A stretch of 64,000 nt of DNA from assembly GCA_019510125.1 (NCBI GenBank), contig JAEKKX010000003.1, forward strand, positions 186,001 to 250,000, given 5' to 3'. Position numbers and translations under genes: made by a program. This document shows positions 15,989 through 25,019 of this stretch, piece after piece. Numbering within the stretch: the first letter of the stretch is position 1; every line of letters begins with the position of its first letter. Source of the DNA: Lysobacterales bacterium. Its GTDB lineage: Bacteria > Pseudomonadota > Gammaproteobacteria > Xanthomonadales > Xanthomonadaceae. Under the pieces are notes generated by a model. That model searched no databases. It saw only the letters and a program-made list of their open reading frames with translations, and was not told the DNA's origin.

Positions 15989-17239
15989 GTGACCATCGAT
16001 GTCCTGATCGCCGGCGGCGGCGTCAGCGGGCTCGCCACCGCGCTGGCCCTGCTCGAATCGGGCCGCGGCGTCCGCGTGATCGAGGCCGCGCGCATCGGCG
16101 CCGGCGCCTCGCACGGCAACTGCGGCACGATCACCCCCAGCCACGCGCCGCCGCTGGCCGCGCCGGGCACCGTGCTCAAGGCGCTGCGCTGGGCGCTGAC
16201 CCCGGACGCGCCGCTGTACATCCGTCCGCGCATGGACCCGCTGCTGGCGCGCTGGCTGCTGGGCTTCGCCGCGCGCTGCAACCACCGCGACTGGGAGGCC
16301 AGCGCGCGCGGCAAGCATGCGCTGCTCGACGATTCCCGGCGGCGGCTCGGCGACTGGGTCGCGCGCTACGCGCTGGCCTGCGAGTTCGTCGAATCGGGCG
16401 AGGACTACGTGTTCCGCGACGCGCGCGCGTTCGCCCACGAGCAGCGCGAGCTGCCGCTGCTGCGCGAACTGGGGGTGGCGGTCGAGCTGATCGACGGCCC
16501 CGCGTACGAGGCGCAGGAGCCGGCGATGCTGCCCGGCGTGGCCGGCGCGCTGCGCTTCTCCGGCGACGCCGCGCTGCGTCCGGACAAATACCTGGCCGAA
16601 CTGGCCCGCGCGGTGCGCGAACGCGGCGGCGAGATCGTCGAAGGTTGCGCCCTGCACGGCCTGCGCGAGGACCGCGAGGGCGTGGTGGCCTGGACCGACC
16701 ACGGCCAGGACCGGGCCCGCAACGCGGTGGTCGCGCTCGGCGCGTGGTCGGCGCTGTCGGCGGACGCGCTCGGCCTGCCCTGGCTCAAGCGCGTGATCCA
16801 GCCGGGCAAGGGCTACTCGATCACCTACCGCGCGCCGGCGCGGGTGCCGAAGCGCCCGCTGGTGCTGCGCGAGCGCTCGGTGTGCGTGACCTCGTGGGAA
16901 GACGGCTTCCGCCTGGGCAGCACCATGGAATTCTCCGGCTTCGACCGCACCCTCAACCCGCGCCGGCTGGCCGCGCTCGAACGCGGCGCCCGCGAATACC
17001 TGCACGAACCGGTCGGCCCCGAAGTCCGCGAACGCTGGTACGGCTGGCGGCCGATGAGCCGCGACGACATGCCGCTGATCGGCCGCGCGCCGGGCCTGCG
17101 CCGGGTGTGGATGAACGCCGGCCACGGGATGATGGGCGTGGGCATGAGCCCCGGCGCCGCGCAACTGCTGGCCGACCTGATGGCCGGGCGCGCGCCGGCG
17201 ATCGATCCCGCGCCCTACCGGCCCGAGCGCTTCGCGTGA
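15989..17239 (+). CDS. FAD-dependent D-amino-acid dehydrogenase-like oxidoreductase (DadA-type)
   Basis: The 416-residue protein is a DAO-family flavoenzyme. The N-terminal ADP-binding fold has GGGVSGLATALALLESG (9-25), and the C-terminal part has the FAD-binding WYGWRPMSRDDMPLIGR and NAGHGMMGVGMSPGAA segments. DadA oxidises D-amino acids to 2-oxo acids and passes electrons to the respiratory chain. Start GTG at 15989 follows a GGGAG site. It overlaps the next gene (Crp family) by 4 bp (GTGA), so regulator and enzyme are co-translated. The precise substrate is uncertain. Confidence 0.85.
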   Translation: MTIDVLIAGGGVSGLATALALLESGRGVRVIEAARIGAGASHGNCGTITPSHAPPLAAPGTVLKALRWALTPDAPLYIRPRMDPLLARWLLGFAARCNHRDWEASARGKHALLDDSRRRLGDWVARYALACEFVESGEDYVFRDARAFAHEQRELPLLRELGVAVELIDGPAYEAQEPAMLPGVAGALRFSGDAALRPDKYLAELARAVRERGGEIVEGCALHGLREDREGVVAWTDHGQDRARNAVVALGAWSALSADALGLPWLKRVIQPGKGYSITYRAPARVPKRPLVLRERSVCVTSWEDGFRLGSTMEFSGFDRTLNPRRLAALERGAREYLHEPVGPEVRERWYGWRPMSRDDMPLIGRAPGLRRVWMNAGHGMMGVGMSPGAAQLLADLMAGRAPAIDPAPYRPERFA

Positions 17240-17979
17240 ACGCCGACGCCTTCGCTTCGCTGGCGAGCGCCTATCCGCTGCTCGCCGACCTGTCGCCGGC
17301 GCTGCGCGACGCGGTCGCCGGGCAGGCGGTCCTGCACGAGATCCGCGACGGCACGCCGCTGTTCGGCGACGGCCAGCGCTGCGGCGGACTGCCGCTGGTG
17401 GTGCAGGGCGCAGTCAAGGTGTTCCGGCGCTCGGAGACCGGGCGCGAGATCGTGCTGTACCGGGTCGGGCGCGGCGAGACCTGCATCCTCAGTTCGAGCT
17501 GCCTGCTCGGCGACGAGGTCTACCGCGCCGAGGGCGTCGCCGAGGGCGCGCTGCGCCTGGCGCTGCTGCCGCCGGCGCTGTTCGAGCGGCTGCTCGCCGA
17601 GTCGCCGGCCGCGCGCGGGTTCCTGTTCGCGGTGCTCTCCAGCCGGCTCGCCGACCTGATGGAGCGGGTCGAACGGCTGGCGTTCCACCGCCTGGACCGG
17701 CGCATCGCCGAGTTCCTGGTCGAACGCGCCGACGCCGGCTTCCGCAGCGTCGCGATGACCCACCAGGCGATCGCCGACGAGATCGGCAGCGTCCGCGAGA
17801 TGGTCACCCGCACCCTCGGCCAACTGGCCGAGCAGGGGCTGGTCGAACTCTCCCGCGCCGGGGTGCGGCTGGTCGATCCCGACGGCCTGCGCGCGCTGGC
17901 CCAGGGCGAGCACGCTGGCGACAGGCCGGTCGCCGACAAAGCGGCCGCCGACAGGCCGGCCGGTGACAAAAGTCGCTGA
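17236..17979 (+). CDS. Crp/Fnr-family transcriptional regulator
   Basis: The 247-residue protein has a cyclic-nucleotide-binding-like beta-roll (about 20-130), a dimerisation helix and a C-terminal winged helix with the recognition region TRTLGQLAEQGLVELSRAGV. The stretch ETCILSSSCLLGD has cysteines within the sensor, but there is no Fnr-type N-terminal Cys cluster. It begins at GTG overlapping the oxidase stop. The last 20 residues are pentapeptide repeats (AGDRP, VADKA, AADRP, AGDKS) coded by a 15-bp tandem repeat, an addition outside the family fold. Confidence 0.88.
   Translation: MNADAFASLASAYPLLADLSPALRDAVAGQAVLHEIRDGTPLFGDGQRCGGLPLVVQGAVKVFRRSETGREIVLYRVGRGETCILSSSCLLGDEVYRAEGVAEGALRLALLPPALFERLLAESPAARGFLFAVLSSRLADLMERVERLAFHRLDRRIAEFLVERADAGFRSVAMTHQAIADEIGSVREMVTRTLGQLAEQGLVELSRAGVRLVDPDGLRALAQGEHAGDRPVADKAAADRPAGDKSR
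17914..17973 (+). repeat. Four 15-bp tandem repeats at the Crp-family gene 3' end
   Basis: Units at 17914-17928, 17929-17943, 17944-17958 and 17959-17973 alternate in type (1 like 3, 2 like 4), so the array is also two 30-bp copies. It is in frame and ends 3 bp before the stop codon. Confidence 0.85.
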
Positions 17980-18034
17980 GCGGGCGGCGGCGCGGGTCCA
18001 GGCTGTGTCCAACCCAACGCAAGGAGACACCGCC

Positions 18035-18232
18035 ATGCAGAAGAACGTCGGATCCGTGGACAAGATCCTCCGCATCGTCGTCGGCCTCGGCCTGCTCAGC
18101 CTGCTGTTCGTGCTGGACGCGCCGATGAAGTATCTCGGCCTGATCGGCCTGGTGCCGCTGGCCACGTCGCTGATGGGCTGGTGCCCGCTGTACACGCTGC
18201 TCGGCGTGAACACCTGCAAGGCCAGGACCTGA
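18035..18232 (+). CDS. DUF2892 (YgaP-like) small membrane protein
   Basis: The 65-residue protein begins at an ATG 9 bp after an AAGGAG site. It has the DUF2892 signature: MQKNVGSVDKILRIVVG, a helix LGLLSLLFVL, a second helix around PLATSLMGWCPLYTLLG and the conserved NTCK end. Members are inner-membrane proteins often fused to or near rhodanese domains; the role is unknown. It lies 55 bp downstream of the Crp-family gene and may be in the same transcript. Confidence 0.85.
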   Translation: MQKNVGSVDKILRIVVGLGLLSLLFVLDAPMKYLGLIGLVPLATSLMGWCPLYTLLGVNTCKART

Positions 18233-18248
18233 TCCCGGCGATGCGCAC

Positions 18249-18278
18249 GGCCATGCCGGTACACTCGCCGGCATGGCC
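18249..18278 (+). promoter_or_regulatory. Hairpin with internal -10 box over the hutG start
   Basis: A perfect 11-bp inverted repeat (18249-18259 and 18268-18278) encloses TACACT (18260-18265), a -10-like hexamer. The ATG at 18273 is inside the right arm. Transcription from this box would start almost at the ATG, so the message could be leaderless. Confidence 0.4.
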
Positions 18279-19049
18279 ATCTTCACCCTCCACCGCGGCA
18301 CGGCGCCGCTGCTGATCAGCCTGCCGCACGACGGCAGCGACATTCCCGACGCGCTCGCCCCGCGGATGACGCCGGAGGCGCGCCGCGCCCCCGACACCGA
18401 CTGGCACGTCTCGCGCCTGTACGCATTCGCCCGCGACCTCGGCGCCTCGCTGCTGGCGCCGCGGCATTCGCGCTACGTGGTCGATCTCAACCGGCCGCCG
18501 GACGACGTGTCGCTGTACCCGGGCCAGAACACCACCGGCCTGTGCCCGGTGGTGCGGTTCTCCGGCGACCCGGTCTACCTGCCCGGGCAGGCGCCGTCCG
18601 AAGACGAGGTCGGACAGCGCGTCGAGACCTTCTGGCGGCCGTACCACGACGCGCTGCGGGAAGAACTCGACCGGCTGCGCGCCGTCCACGGCCGGGTCCT
18701 GCTGTGGGAAGGGCACTCGATCCGCGGCGAATGCCCGTTCCTGTTCGACGGCCGGCTGCCCGACCTCAACCTCGGCACTGCCGCCGGCGCGAGCTGCGCG
18801 CCGGCGACCCAGGCGCGGCTCGAAGCGGTGCTCGCCGCGCAGACCGACTTCGACTGGGTGGCGAACGGCCGCTTCAAGGGCGGCTACATCACCCGGCACT
18901 ACGGCGACCCGGCGCACGGCGTCGACGCCGTGCAACTGGAGATCAGCCAGCGCATCTACATGGACGAGGACACGTTCGCCTGGGACGAGGCCCGCGCGGC
19001 GCGGACGCAGCCGGTGCTGCGCGCGCTGCTCGACGCCGGCCTCGCGTGA
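18273..19049 (+). CDS. hutG: N-formylglutamate deformylase
   Basis: The 258-residue protein matches the N-formylglutamate amidohydrolase family, which releases glutamate and formate in the last step of the five-step histidine-degradation route. Typical stretches are LISLPHDGSDIPD, DTDWHVSRLY, SRYVVDLNRPPDD, LWEGHSIRG and GRFKGGYITRHYG. The likely zinc ligands are in the PHDG, DWHV and EGHS pieces. No other hut gene lies nearby, so in this window it stands alone with a transporter gene that overlaps its stop (GTGA). Confidence 0.92.
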   Translation: MAIFTLHRGTAPLLISLPHDGSDIPDALAPRMTPEARRAPDTDWHVSRLYAFARDLGASLLAPRHSRYVVDLNRPPDDVSLYPGQNTTGLCPVVRFSGDPVYLPGQAPSEDEVGQRVETFWRPYHDALREELDRLRAVHGRVLLWEGHSIRGECPFLFDGRLPDLNLGTAAGASCAPATQARLEAVLAAQTDFDWVANGRFKGGYITRHYGDPAHGVDAVQLEISQRIYMDEDTFAWDEARAARTQPVLRALLDAGLA

Positions 19050-19960
19050 GCGCCGCCGCGGCGACGCGATCGCCGCCCCGCGCGGACTTCGCCGGCGCGG
19101 CGCTGGTGGCGCTGGGCGCGGTCGCGTTCTCGGGCAAGGCGATCATCGTCAAGCTCGGCCTGCGCCTGGGCGCGGACGCGGTCACCCTGCTGGCGCTGCG
19201 GATGCTGGTGGCGCTGCCGCTGTTCCTGCTGATGGGCCTGTGGGCGGCGCGGCGCGCGCCGCCGCTGTCGGCCGGCGACCGCTGGCGCGTGTTCGCGCTG
19301 GGCGTCAGCGGCTACTACCTCGCCAGCCTGTTCGACTTCCTCGGCCTGGCGTACATCTCGGCCACCCTGGAGCGGGTGATCCTCTATCTCACGCCCACGT
19401 TCGTGCTGCTGCTCGGCGCGGTGCTGGCGCGGCGGCGACCGACGCGGGTGCAGCTCGTCGCGCTGGCGATCAGCTACGCGGGCGTCGCCCTGGCCTTCGG
19501 CCACGACCTGCGCGGCGGCGGCGAGGGCGTGCTCACCGGCAGCCTGCTGGTGCTGGGCAGCGCGCTGTCGTACGCGGTGTACCTGTACGGCAGCGGCGAG
19601 ATCGTCGCCCGCGTCGGCGCGGTGCGCCTGACCGCCTACGCCAGCACCGTCGCGGCGCTGCTGTGCATCGGCCAGTGGTGGCTGCTCGAACCGTGGGCGT
19701 GGCCGCGCCTTCCGTCGTCGGTGTACGCGCTGTCGCTGCTCAACGGCACGCTGTGCACGGTGGCGCCGGTGCTGATGACGATGATCGGCGTCCGCCGCCT
19801 CGGCTCCGGCCCGGCCTCGCAGATCGGCATGATCGGCCCGGTGTCGACCATCGTGCTGAGCCAGCTCATCCTGCACGAGCCGATGGGCCCGTGGCAGATC
19901 GCCGGCACCGCGCTGGTGGTCGCCGGCGTGCTGGCGGTGTCGCGCGCGAAGGCCGGCTGA
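19046..19960 (+). CDS. EamA/DMT-family transporter
   Basis: The 304-residue protein has ten hydrophobic helices in two EamA repeats (about 15-145 and 160-300), the drug/metabolite transporter layout. The C-terminal half includes GPVSTIVLSQLILHEPMGP, the usual glutamate-containing end of the second EamA domain. The cargo is unknown; export of amino acids or metabolites is common. It starts at GTG overlapping hutG by 4 bp, which suggests translational coupling and perhaps a related substrate. Confidence 0.87.
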   Translation: MSAAAATRSPPRADFAGAALVALGAVAFSGKAIIVKLGLRLGADAVTLLALRMLVALPLFLLMGLWAARRAPPLSAGDRWRVFALGVSGYYLASLFDFLGLAYISATLERVILYLTPTFVLLLGAVLARRRPTRVQLVALAISYAGVALAFGHDLRGGGEGVLTGSLLVLGSALSYAVYLYGSGEIVARVGAVRLTAYASTVAALLCIGQWWLLEPWAWPRLPSSVYALSLLNGTLCTVAPVLMTMIGVRRLGSGPASQIGMIGPVSTIVLSQLILHEPMGPWQIAGTALVVAGVLAVSRAKAG

Positions 19961-19984
19961 GGCCTCGCGGCCTGTGGACCGGCC

Positions 19985-21280
19985 CTAGCGCCCGCCGGCG
20001 ATCTCGATGTGGCCGCCGCCGAAGATCATCGGTGCGCCCGCCGCCTCGTTCGCCGCCATGACCGGCGGCCGCCTCGGCGCGTCCTGCGGCGGCGACGACG
20101 ACGGTTGCACCGTCGCCGGCGCGGGCCGCATCGCCGCCTGCGCCTCGCCGACCAGTTCGGCCAGCCGCGCGCGGAAATGGGCGTTGCCGAAGCGTTCGGC
20201 GTTGGCGCGCAGCACCGCGGGGTCGAACGCGGATTCCAGCGCCTCGAAGCGCTCGATCGCGTCGCGCAGCGCCTCCGGCGTCTGCCGGTCGAAGAACACC
20301 CCGGTCGGCTGCGGCGACGGCCAGCCGCGCACGGTGTCGAGCGCGCCGCCCACGCCGCAGGCGATCACCGGCGTGCCGCAGGCCTGCGCCTCCACCGGCA
20401 CGATCCCGAAGTCCTCGTGCGCCGCGAACACGAACGCGCGCGCGCGGCGCATGCGTTCGGCGACCTCGCGGTCGGGCAGCGCGCCGAGGAAGCGCACGTT
20501 CGGGGTCGCGCGCTTCTCCAGCGCCGCGCGCTGCGGGCCGTCGCCGATGATCGTCAGCCGGCGGTCGGGCATCGCCGCGAACGCCTCCACCATCAGATCG
20601 TGGCGCTTGTACGGCACCAGCCGCGACACGGTGAGGTAGTCGTCGTCGCCCGGGCCGTCGCGCAGCGCGAACCGCGACAGGTCCACCGGCGGCGGCAGCA
20701 GCGTGGACGCGCGTCCCCAGTAGCGCGCGATGCGGCTCGCGGTGAAGTTGGAATTGGCCAGCAGCACCTGCGGCCGCGAGGCGCTGGCGACGTCCCACAT
20801 CCGCAACTGGTTGAACAGCAGCGACGCCAGCAGCCCGCGCACGCCGCGGTCCAGCCCCGCGTCGCGCCGGTAGCTGTGTTCGAGGTCCCACAGGTAGCGC
20901 ATCGGCGAATGGCAGTAGCACACGTGCAGCGCGTCGGGCCGGGTGATCGCGCCTTTCGCCACTGCGAAGCTCGACGAGATCACCAGGTCGTAGGCGCTGA
21001 GGTCGAACGACTCGATCGCGGTCGGCATCAGCGGCAGCGCGAGCTTGTGGCGATGGCGCAGCCAGGGCGTGCGGCCGATCATCGACACCTTCACCGGGCG
21101 TCCGCCAAGGAATCCGCGCTGGTCGTCGGGCAGGGTGTCGATCAGCGCGTGCACGTCGGCGTCGGGGAACACGTGCAGGATCTGCTCCAGCACGCGCTCG
21201 GCGCCGCCGACCACGTTCAGCCAGTCGTGGACCACCGCCACCTTCGGGGCGGCATTCTTCGAGGCGTCGCCGCGGTTCAT
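19985..21280 (-). CDS. GT4-family glycosyltransferase (exopolysaccharide cluster)
   Basis: The 431-residue protein is a GT-B fold glycosyltransferase. The N-terminal VAVVHDWLNVVGGAERVLEQ holds the glycine-rich acceptor loop; the C-terminal domain has TVSRLVPYKRHD and the EX7E nucleotide-sugar motif EDFGIVPVEAQACGTPV. It resembles WbaZ-type mannosyltransferases. It would add a sugar to the growing lipid-linked repeat unit at the cytoplasmic face. The start overlaps the previous gene by 4 bp (ATGA). A tail of about 45 residues is Pro/Ala-rich and probably disordered. It is the last gene of the leftward operon. Confidence 0.88.
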   Translation of the reverse strand: MNRGDASKNAAPKVAVVHDWLNVVGGAERVLEQILHVFPDADVHALIDTLPDDQRGFLGGRPVKVSMIGRTPWLRHRHKLALPLMPTAIESFDLSAYDLVISSSFAVAKGAITRPDALHVCYCHSPMRYLWDLEHSYRRDAGLDRGVRGLLASLLFNQLRMWDVASASRPQVLLANSNFTASRIARYWGRASTLLPPPVDLSRFALRDGPGDDDYLTVSRLVPYKRHDLMVEAFAAMPDRRLTIIGDGPQRAALEKRATPNVRFLGALPDREVAERMRRARAFVFAAHEDFGIVPVEAQACGTPVIACGVGGALDTVRGWPSPQPTGVFFDRQTPEALRDAIERFEALESAFDPAVLRANAERFGNAHFRARLAELVGEAQAAMRPAPATVQPSSSPPQDAPRRPPVMAANEAAGAPMIFGGGHIEIAGGR

Positions 21281-22482
21281 GCCGGCACCTCCCGCGACGC
21301 GGCGCAGGCGTCGCGCAGGGTGGCGAGCACCGCGTCGGTGCAGCGGTCCCAGGTCAGTTGCGCGGCGCGATGGCGGCCGATCAACACCTTCGCGTGGACC
21401 TCGCGCGGCCGCGAGGTCACCGTGTCCAGCGCCGCGACCAGCGCCTCGGGGTCGCCCGGCGGGAACGTCCAGCAGGCGTCGATGCCGATCTCCTGCGCGG
21501 CCGGCAGGTCGCTGGCGACCACCGGGCAGCCCACGGCCATCGCCTCGACCAGCGGCAGGCCGAACCCTTCGTAGCGCGACGGAAACACCAGCCCGCGCGC
21601 GCGGCGCAGCATCGCCACCATCGTCGGGTCGTCCACGTAGCCCATGCGCAGCACGTGGCGGTGGTCGCGGTCCGCCGGCGACGCGTCCTCGAACACGCCG
21701 CCGTGGCGACCGCCGACCAGCACCAGCGCCGGTCCGTCGGGATGGCGGCGCAGGAATTCGGCGTGCGCCGCCAGCGCCACGTCCACGTTCTTGTGGCGCG
21801 CGCGGCTGGCGACGACCAGGAAATAGCCGCGGCTGCGGGCCAGCCGCTCGATCTGCACCGGCAGCGACGCCGGCGCCACATCGTGGATGTGGTCGCAGCC
21901 GGGCGCGGCCACGTGCAGGCGATCGCGCGCGAAGCCGGCGAAGTGCTGGAGTTCGCGCGCCGAGAACACGGAGTTGGTCAACAGGGTGTCGCCGCGCAGG
22001 CGATAGGCGCGGTGCAGCGTGCGATACCAGTGGCGGAAGCGCCAGCCGTAGGCGTCGGCGATCGCGTACACCCCGGCGTCGTGGACGTAGGTCACCTGGT
22101 GGCGCGCGGCCAGCGGCGCGGTGTTGCACAGGTTGAGCAGCAGCCCGTCGCGCGCCTGCCACGGCAGCGCGCCTTGCTCCCACGCGTGGCCGTGCAGGCG
22201 CGCGCTGCGCTGCAGCGGGATGCGGTCGGGCGGCGCGTGCAGCGGCCCGGCCGGCGCGGCGATGCGCGGCCGGAACACCGCGTCGCCGGCGCGGACGAGG
22301 CCGTCGGCGTCCATCCGCGATGCGATCGCGCCGACGATCCCGCGCGCCACGCGTTCGACGCCGGTGACGGGACGGCCGAGGAAGCGGCCGTTGATGATCA
22401 GCGGGATGGGGCGCTCGCGGTCGAAACGCCCCTGCGGCAGCGGCGCGGCGAGCAGCGAGGACACACCGGAACGGGTCGGCAT
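21277..22482 (-). CDS. GT4-family glycosyltransferase (exopolysaccharide cluster)
   Basis: This 401-residue protein begins at an ATG preceded by AGGAGA. It has a GT-B fold with an N-terminal GVERVARGIVGA loop and the donor-binding EGFGLPLVEAMAVGCPVVAS motif near residue 310. It resembles mannosyltransferases of the WbpY/RfaB type that extend lipid-linked units. It sits between the polymerase and the last glycosyltransferase gene in the operon. The sugar cannot be read from sequence. Confidence 0.88.
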   Translation of the reverse strand: MPTRSGVSSLLAAPLPQGRFDRERPIPLIINGRFLGRPVTGVERVARGIVGAIASRMDADGLVRAGDAVFRPRIAAPAGPLHAPPDRIPLQRSARLHGHAWEQGALPWQARDGLLLNLCNTAPLAARHQVTYVHDAGVYAIADAYGWRFRHWYRTLHRAYRLRGDTLLTNSVFSARELQHFAGFARDRLHVAAPGCDHIHDVAPASLPVQIERLARSRGYFLVVASRARHKNVDVALAAHAEFLRRHPDGPALVLVGGRHGGVFEDASPADRDHRHVLRMGYVDDPTMVAMLRRARGLVFPSRYEGFGLPLVEAMAVGCPVVASDLPAAQEIGIDACWTFPPGDPEALVAALDTVTSRPREVHAKVLIGRHRAAQLTWDRCTDAVLATLRDACAASREVPA

Positions 22483-22496
22483 CGTGGAGTCTCCTG

Positions 22497-23768
22497 TCAG
22501 GAAAGGCGTCGGGCGCGCAGCAGGCTGGCGCCGCGCTGCAGCAGCAGGCCGTAGGCGGCGGCGAGGATCGGGTGTTCGACGATGTTGCTGACCGCGCCGT
22601 ACCAGACGACGATCAGCGCGAACGCGACCAGGGTCGCGGCGTCGGCGCGCGCCGACGCGCCGATCCGCCACAGGCCGATCGCGGCGCCGGCCAGCAGCGG
22701 CAGCGCCAGCGCGCCCAGCGCCACGCACTGGTAGACCAGCAGGTTGTCGGCGGCGTTGAAGCGGGCCGGCTCGAACAGGGTCTGCGCTGCGCCGATGCCG
22801 CCGAGGCCGCGCCCCAGCCACGGAACCGGCGCGTCCAGCCACAGGTCGCGCGCCTGCGGCCACATGTTGGCGAGGCGGTCGAGGTACGAGCCGTGCGACG
22901 AATGCAGTTGCAGCCGCGCCTGCTGGCTGAAATCCACGGTCCACGCCAGCAGCGGCGGCAGCGTCATCCACGCGAAGCCCAGCGCCAGCAACGTGCGGGC
23001 GACGCCGCGCCGGCCGAGGTGCTCGGCTTCGATCGCGATCGCCGCGACCGCCATCGCCAGCAGGATGCCGCGCGCCGTGGACAGCGTCACCGCCGTCGCC
23101 GCGAGCAGCCAGATCGCGCCGCGCAGCCAGCGCCGCGGTTCGCCGACGTTGTACAGCGCGGCGAGGATCGCGATCTGCCCGGCGGCGTCGAACGACGAAC
23201 GCGCGAAGCCGGCCAGGCGCTGGCGTTCGCCGATCGACCAGTCGCGCGCGCCGGCGATCTCCTTGCCGCCCAGCTCGAAGTTCGCGCCGATCCACGGATA
23301 GGCGATGTACGCGTTGCCGACGATGCCGACGCAGGCCAGCGCCAGCAGCGCCAGCGCCGCCCGCCGGTAGCCGGCGCCGGTGAGCGGCCAGCGATCCGCC
23401 AGCGCGTAGCCGTAGATCAGCGGCGTCAGCACCCAGGCGCCGAACGCCACCTGCTGCGGCGGCAGCGCCAGCAGCCCGGTCAGCGCGCCGACCACCAGCA
23501 GGCAGCCCAGCCACAGCGTCGTCCGCGACAGCGTCCGCGCGCGCACCGTCGCGATCGCGACGAGGGCGATGTCGGCCCACGCCAGCAGCGCCGGCAGGTA
23601 GATCAGCGCCTGCAGATGGACCAGCCCCAGCGCCCAGCGCAGCACCCCGGCGAAGACCTGCGCGGCCACGAACGACAGCACGATCGCGTGCGACAGCCGC
23701 GCGCGCAGCGCGTCCGCGGGCGCGGGGCCGAAGGCGGCGGTCGACGGCAGCGGCGCGGCGAGGCTCAT
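22497..23768 (-). CDS. O-antigen ligase/Wzy-like polysaccharide polymerase
   Basis: The 423-residue inner-membrane protein has 10-12 hydrophobic helices and a large periplasmic loop (about 280-345), the plan of Wzy polymerases and of GumE. The loop includes the conserved-type stretch SSHGSYLDRLANMWPQ and a GRGLGGIGAAQ piece. It would polymerise repeat units at the periplasmic face. Its ATG overlaps the upstream glycosyltransferase stop by 4 bp. A WaaL-type ligase is the alternative, but the setting among export genes favours polymerase. Confidence 0.82.
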   Translation of the reverse strand: MSLAAPLPSTAAFGPAPADALRARLSHAIVLSFVAAQVFAGVLRWALGLVHLQALIYLPALLAWADIALVAIATVRARTLSRTTLWLGCLLVVGALTGLLALPPQQVAFGAWVLTPLIYGYALADRWPLTGAGYRRAALALLALACVGIVGNAYIAYPWIGANFELGGKEIAGARDWSIGERQRLAGFARSSFDAAGQIAILAALYNVGEPRRWLRGAIWLLAATAVTLSTARGILLAMAVAAIAIEAEHLGRRGVARTLLALGFAWMTLPPLLAWTVDFSQQARLQLHSSHGSYLDRLANMWPQARDLWLDAPVPWLGRGLGGIGAAQTLFEPARFNAADNLLVYQCVALGALALPLLAGAAIGLWRIGASARADAATLVAFALIVVWYGAVSNIVEHPILAAAYGLLLQRGASLLRARRLS

Positions 23769-25009
23769 GCGGCGCGCAGTGCCCGGTGTTCGGCGCACCA
23801 CTGCGCCAGTTGCGCGGCGTAGCGGCGCACGGTCGTCTCCGGCGCGTGTTCCCGGCGCGTCTCGATCGCGGCCATGCCGATCGCGGCGACCCGCTGCGGG
23901 TCGTCGGCGCAGGCGGCGAGCAGCGCCGCCAGCGCCTCGACGTCGCCGGCCGGGAAACACCAGCCGTAGCGGCCGTCGCCGATGCGTTCGGGCAGCGCGC
24001 CGCGGTCGCTGACGATCGCGGGCACGCCGAGGCTCGCGCCCTCCATCACCACGTTGCAGAAGCTCTCGTGCGCGCGCGACGGCACCACCAGCAGGTCGAT
24101 GCCGGCGTGGAAATCGCGCGCCGCGCACGGCCCCAGCCAGTGCGCGTCGGCCAGTGTCGCGTGGCGTGCGCGCAGCGCGGCGACGTAATCGGGATCGCCG
24201 TCGCCGGCGATGTGCAGCGCGATGCGTCCCGGGGCGAGGGTCGCCGCGGCGTCGAGCAGCGTGTCGATGCCCTTGGCCGCTTCCAGCCGGCCCATGTAGC
24301 CGACCCGCAGCGGCGTGCCGCAGCGGCGTTCGGCCGGCGCCGGCGGCCAGTCCGGCGGCAGCGCGTTGGTCAGCACCGCGCTGCGCGCCACGTCGCCGAA
24401 CCAGCCGAAGCGGCGGTGGCGCTCGAGGATGCTGTGCGACGGCCCGATCACCGCGAACGGCCGCGCCGACAGCGTGCGGCGCAGGCGCGACAGGCAGCCG
24501 CAGGACGCGCAGGGGGTTTCGCACAGGCGTTCGCCGCGGGTCATCGCGGTCGCCGGGCACACCAGCTCGTGATCGTGCAGCGCATGCACGGTGCACAGGC
24601 CCTGGTCGATCGAGGCGCGCCAGACCGACGCCGACAGGCCCTGCAGCTTGTGGGTGACGACGACGTCGGGCCCGATCGCGCGCAGCGTCTTCGCGACGGC
24701 GTCGGCCATCGCCGGGTTGTGCACGTCCAGCGCGTGCCAGGCGGCCCGGCGCAGCGCCGACGGGCGCGCGCCGCCGAAGGGAAAATAGAGGTTGCGCAGC
24801 GCCAGCCGGTGCACGTGCGCGCCGTGGGCGTCGACGTAGCTGCGCGCCTCCTCGCCCGGTTCCGAAAGGGTGATCACGTCGACCCGATGGCCCTGCGCGA
24901 CGAAGCCCGCGACCTGCAGCGCGAGCTGCCGCTCCGCGCCGCCGCGCCAGCGATGGTCGTACAGCGAGGCGATCTTGCAGATGTGCAGTCGGTCAGGCGA
25001 TCCGGACAT
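23765..25009 (-). CDS. GT4-family glycosyltransferase (exopolysaccharide cluster)
   Basis: The 414-residue GT-B protein has an N-terminal WRGGAERQLALQVAGF loop and a donor site HESFCNVVMEGASLGVPAIV. A cluster of cysteines (CETPCASCGCLSR, about 165-177) sits in the inter-domain region, a feature seen in some GT4 enzymes and possibly a metal or structural site. It starts 10 bp after the flippase stop. It would add one of the middle sugars of the repeat unit. Confidence 0.87.
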   Translation of the reverse strand: MSGSPDRLHICKIASLYDHRWRGGAERQLALQVAGFVAQGHRVDVITLSEPGEEARSYVDAHGAHVHRLALRNLYFPFGGARPSALRRAAWHALDVHNPAMADAVAKTLRAIGPDVVVTHKLQGLSASVWRASIDQGLCTVHALHDHELVCPATAMTRGERLCETPCASCGCLSRLRRTLSARPFAVIGPSHSILERHRRFGWFGDVARSAVLTNALPPDWPPAPAERRCGTPLRVGYMGRLEAAKGIDTLLDAAATLAPGRIALHIAGDGDPDYVAALRARHATLADAHWLGPCAARDFHAGIDLLVVPSRAHESFCNVVMEGASLGVPAIVSDRGALPERIGDGRYGWCFPAGDVEALAALLAACADDPQRVAAIGMAAIETRREHAPETTVRRYAAQLAQWCAEHRALRAA

Positions 25010-25019
25010 GCGGGCGTCC

